From: Doryteuthis pealeii
Taxonomy: Eukaryota; Mollusca; Cephalopoda; Myopsida; Loliginidae
Reading direction: 5' to 3'
Assembly: GCA_023376005.1 (NCBI GenBank)
Contig: CM042160.1
Coordinates: 84,326,229-84,390,228, forward strand
Length of the DNA stretch: 64,000 nt
This document shows positions 59,801-61,420 of this stretch, piece by piece; position 1 is the first letter of the stretch, and the number at the start of each line of letters is the position of its first letter. The notes beneath the pieces are model-generated. The model worked only from the letters and a program-made list of their open reading frames with translations. It was not told where the DNA came from and did no database searches. The position numbers were made by a program, and so were the translations under genes.

Positions 59801-59862
<62 letters not shown>

Positions 59863-61345
59863 AATGGAAATTAATCCGACAGAATGAATTTAGCATTTTG
59901 AAAAAACAATTAGTAATTATTATCTGCTGACAGAATCTGTTTCGACGCCTTAGTAGAAGGGTCATCATCAACGAGCAAAAAATATATGAAAGAGAGAAGG
60001 GATAAAAAAAAACCGTTGGAAGAGAATAGGGGGTACAAACACACGCTGGAATGCTTGAATTTTTTTAAAATGCGCATACTGTTTCAAAAATAAAATAAAT
60101 TTTATTTTTAAAAATCAGAAGCATTTTTAATCCAAAAATAAACTCATATATTTACATATTTTATATATTTACACCAAACTCTTTTTGAGTTTATTTTTGG
60201 ATTAAAAATGCTTCTGATTATCTGTCAGCAGATAATAATTACTAATTGTTTTTTCAAAATGTTAAATTCATATATATATATATATATATATCTTATTATA
60301 ATGGAGATTGTGTGTTTTTCTGTCTGTAACCGAAACTATATTCCTACTAAAGTCACAGTTCTCTTAGTTATTGACATCACATTCTCCAAGATTTTATTTT
60401 TATCTAAACCTCAATTATTAATAAAATTGTCTTACATTATTAATACTGTTAACTATGTCTACATGCAAATAACATGCAATTATATTTATATATACTACAA
60501 AATAGCGGTTTACAGTGAGAACGGGAAGGCTAATTTGCATATTAATATTAAAAAATCGAATTTAATAAATATGTGCTTAGTATTATTGATTTCTAACTGT
60601 TTGGTTTTATTTTAATGAATATAAGCAAAAATCTCTTCAATGAATCTTAAATGAAATCCATTAACAAGATAAAATAACTGTCATTTTATTCTTTACTTCC
60701 TCTTATAACTAAATACTTAAATTAGAAAAATAACAATGAAAGACGAGAGTGATGGAAGAGTAAGTTTCAGTTGTTCCATTTTTTATTATACTCCCTCTGT
60801 TTCAAATCTTTTATTATACTCCCTCTGTTTCAAATCTTTTTATCTGTATTCTTATTTAGTTTCATTAGCCTTTCTTATTTAATACAATATTTTATTACAT
60901 TAAATCTTAAATACTTGCACCCGGAGGGTGCATATATTTGCTAGTATATATAAAGATAAATCTAATGTGTCAGACGAATCTACTAAAAGTTTCGCTTAAT
61001 GCTCTTCAGGGCTAAGATCTAAAAAAAAAAAACTCATTAGATTTGTCTTTATTATTTGCTCTACTTAGGTATTGAGCACTTTTTACTTATTAGCTTTAGT
61101 CTACTGGTGGGTTTGTATGTATATATATATCTTATATATATATATATGCATATGAATTGTTTTTTCTTTTGGCCAAGATATTGTACTAATAGATTATTTT
61201 TGGTTGGTACGATTATCTTGGTCTTTTCTTTTTTACAAACATTTGTTTCTCCCCGAGTGATGTTTGGTAGTATATTTTTACAATCAAACTATTTGCTGGG
61301 TTTTTTTTTCTCACCGCGAGGATTTACCAACAAGTTTGGTATATT

Positions 61346-61420
<75 letters not shown>

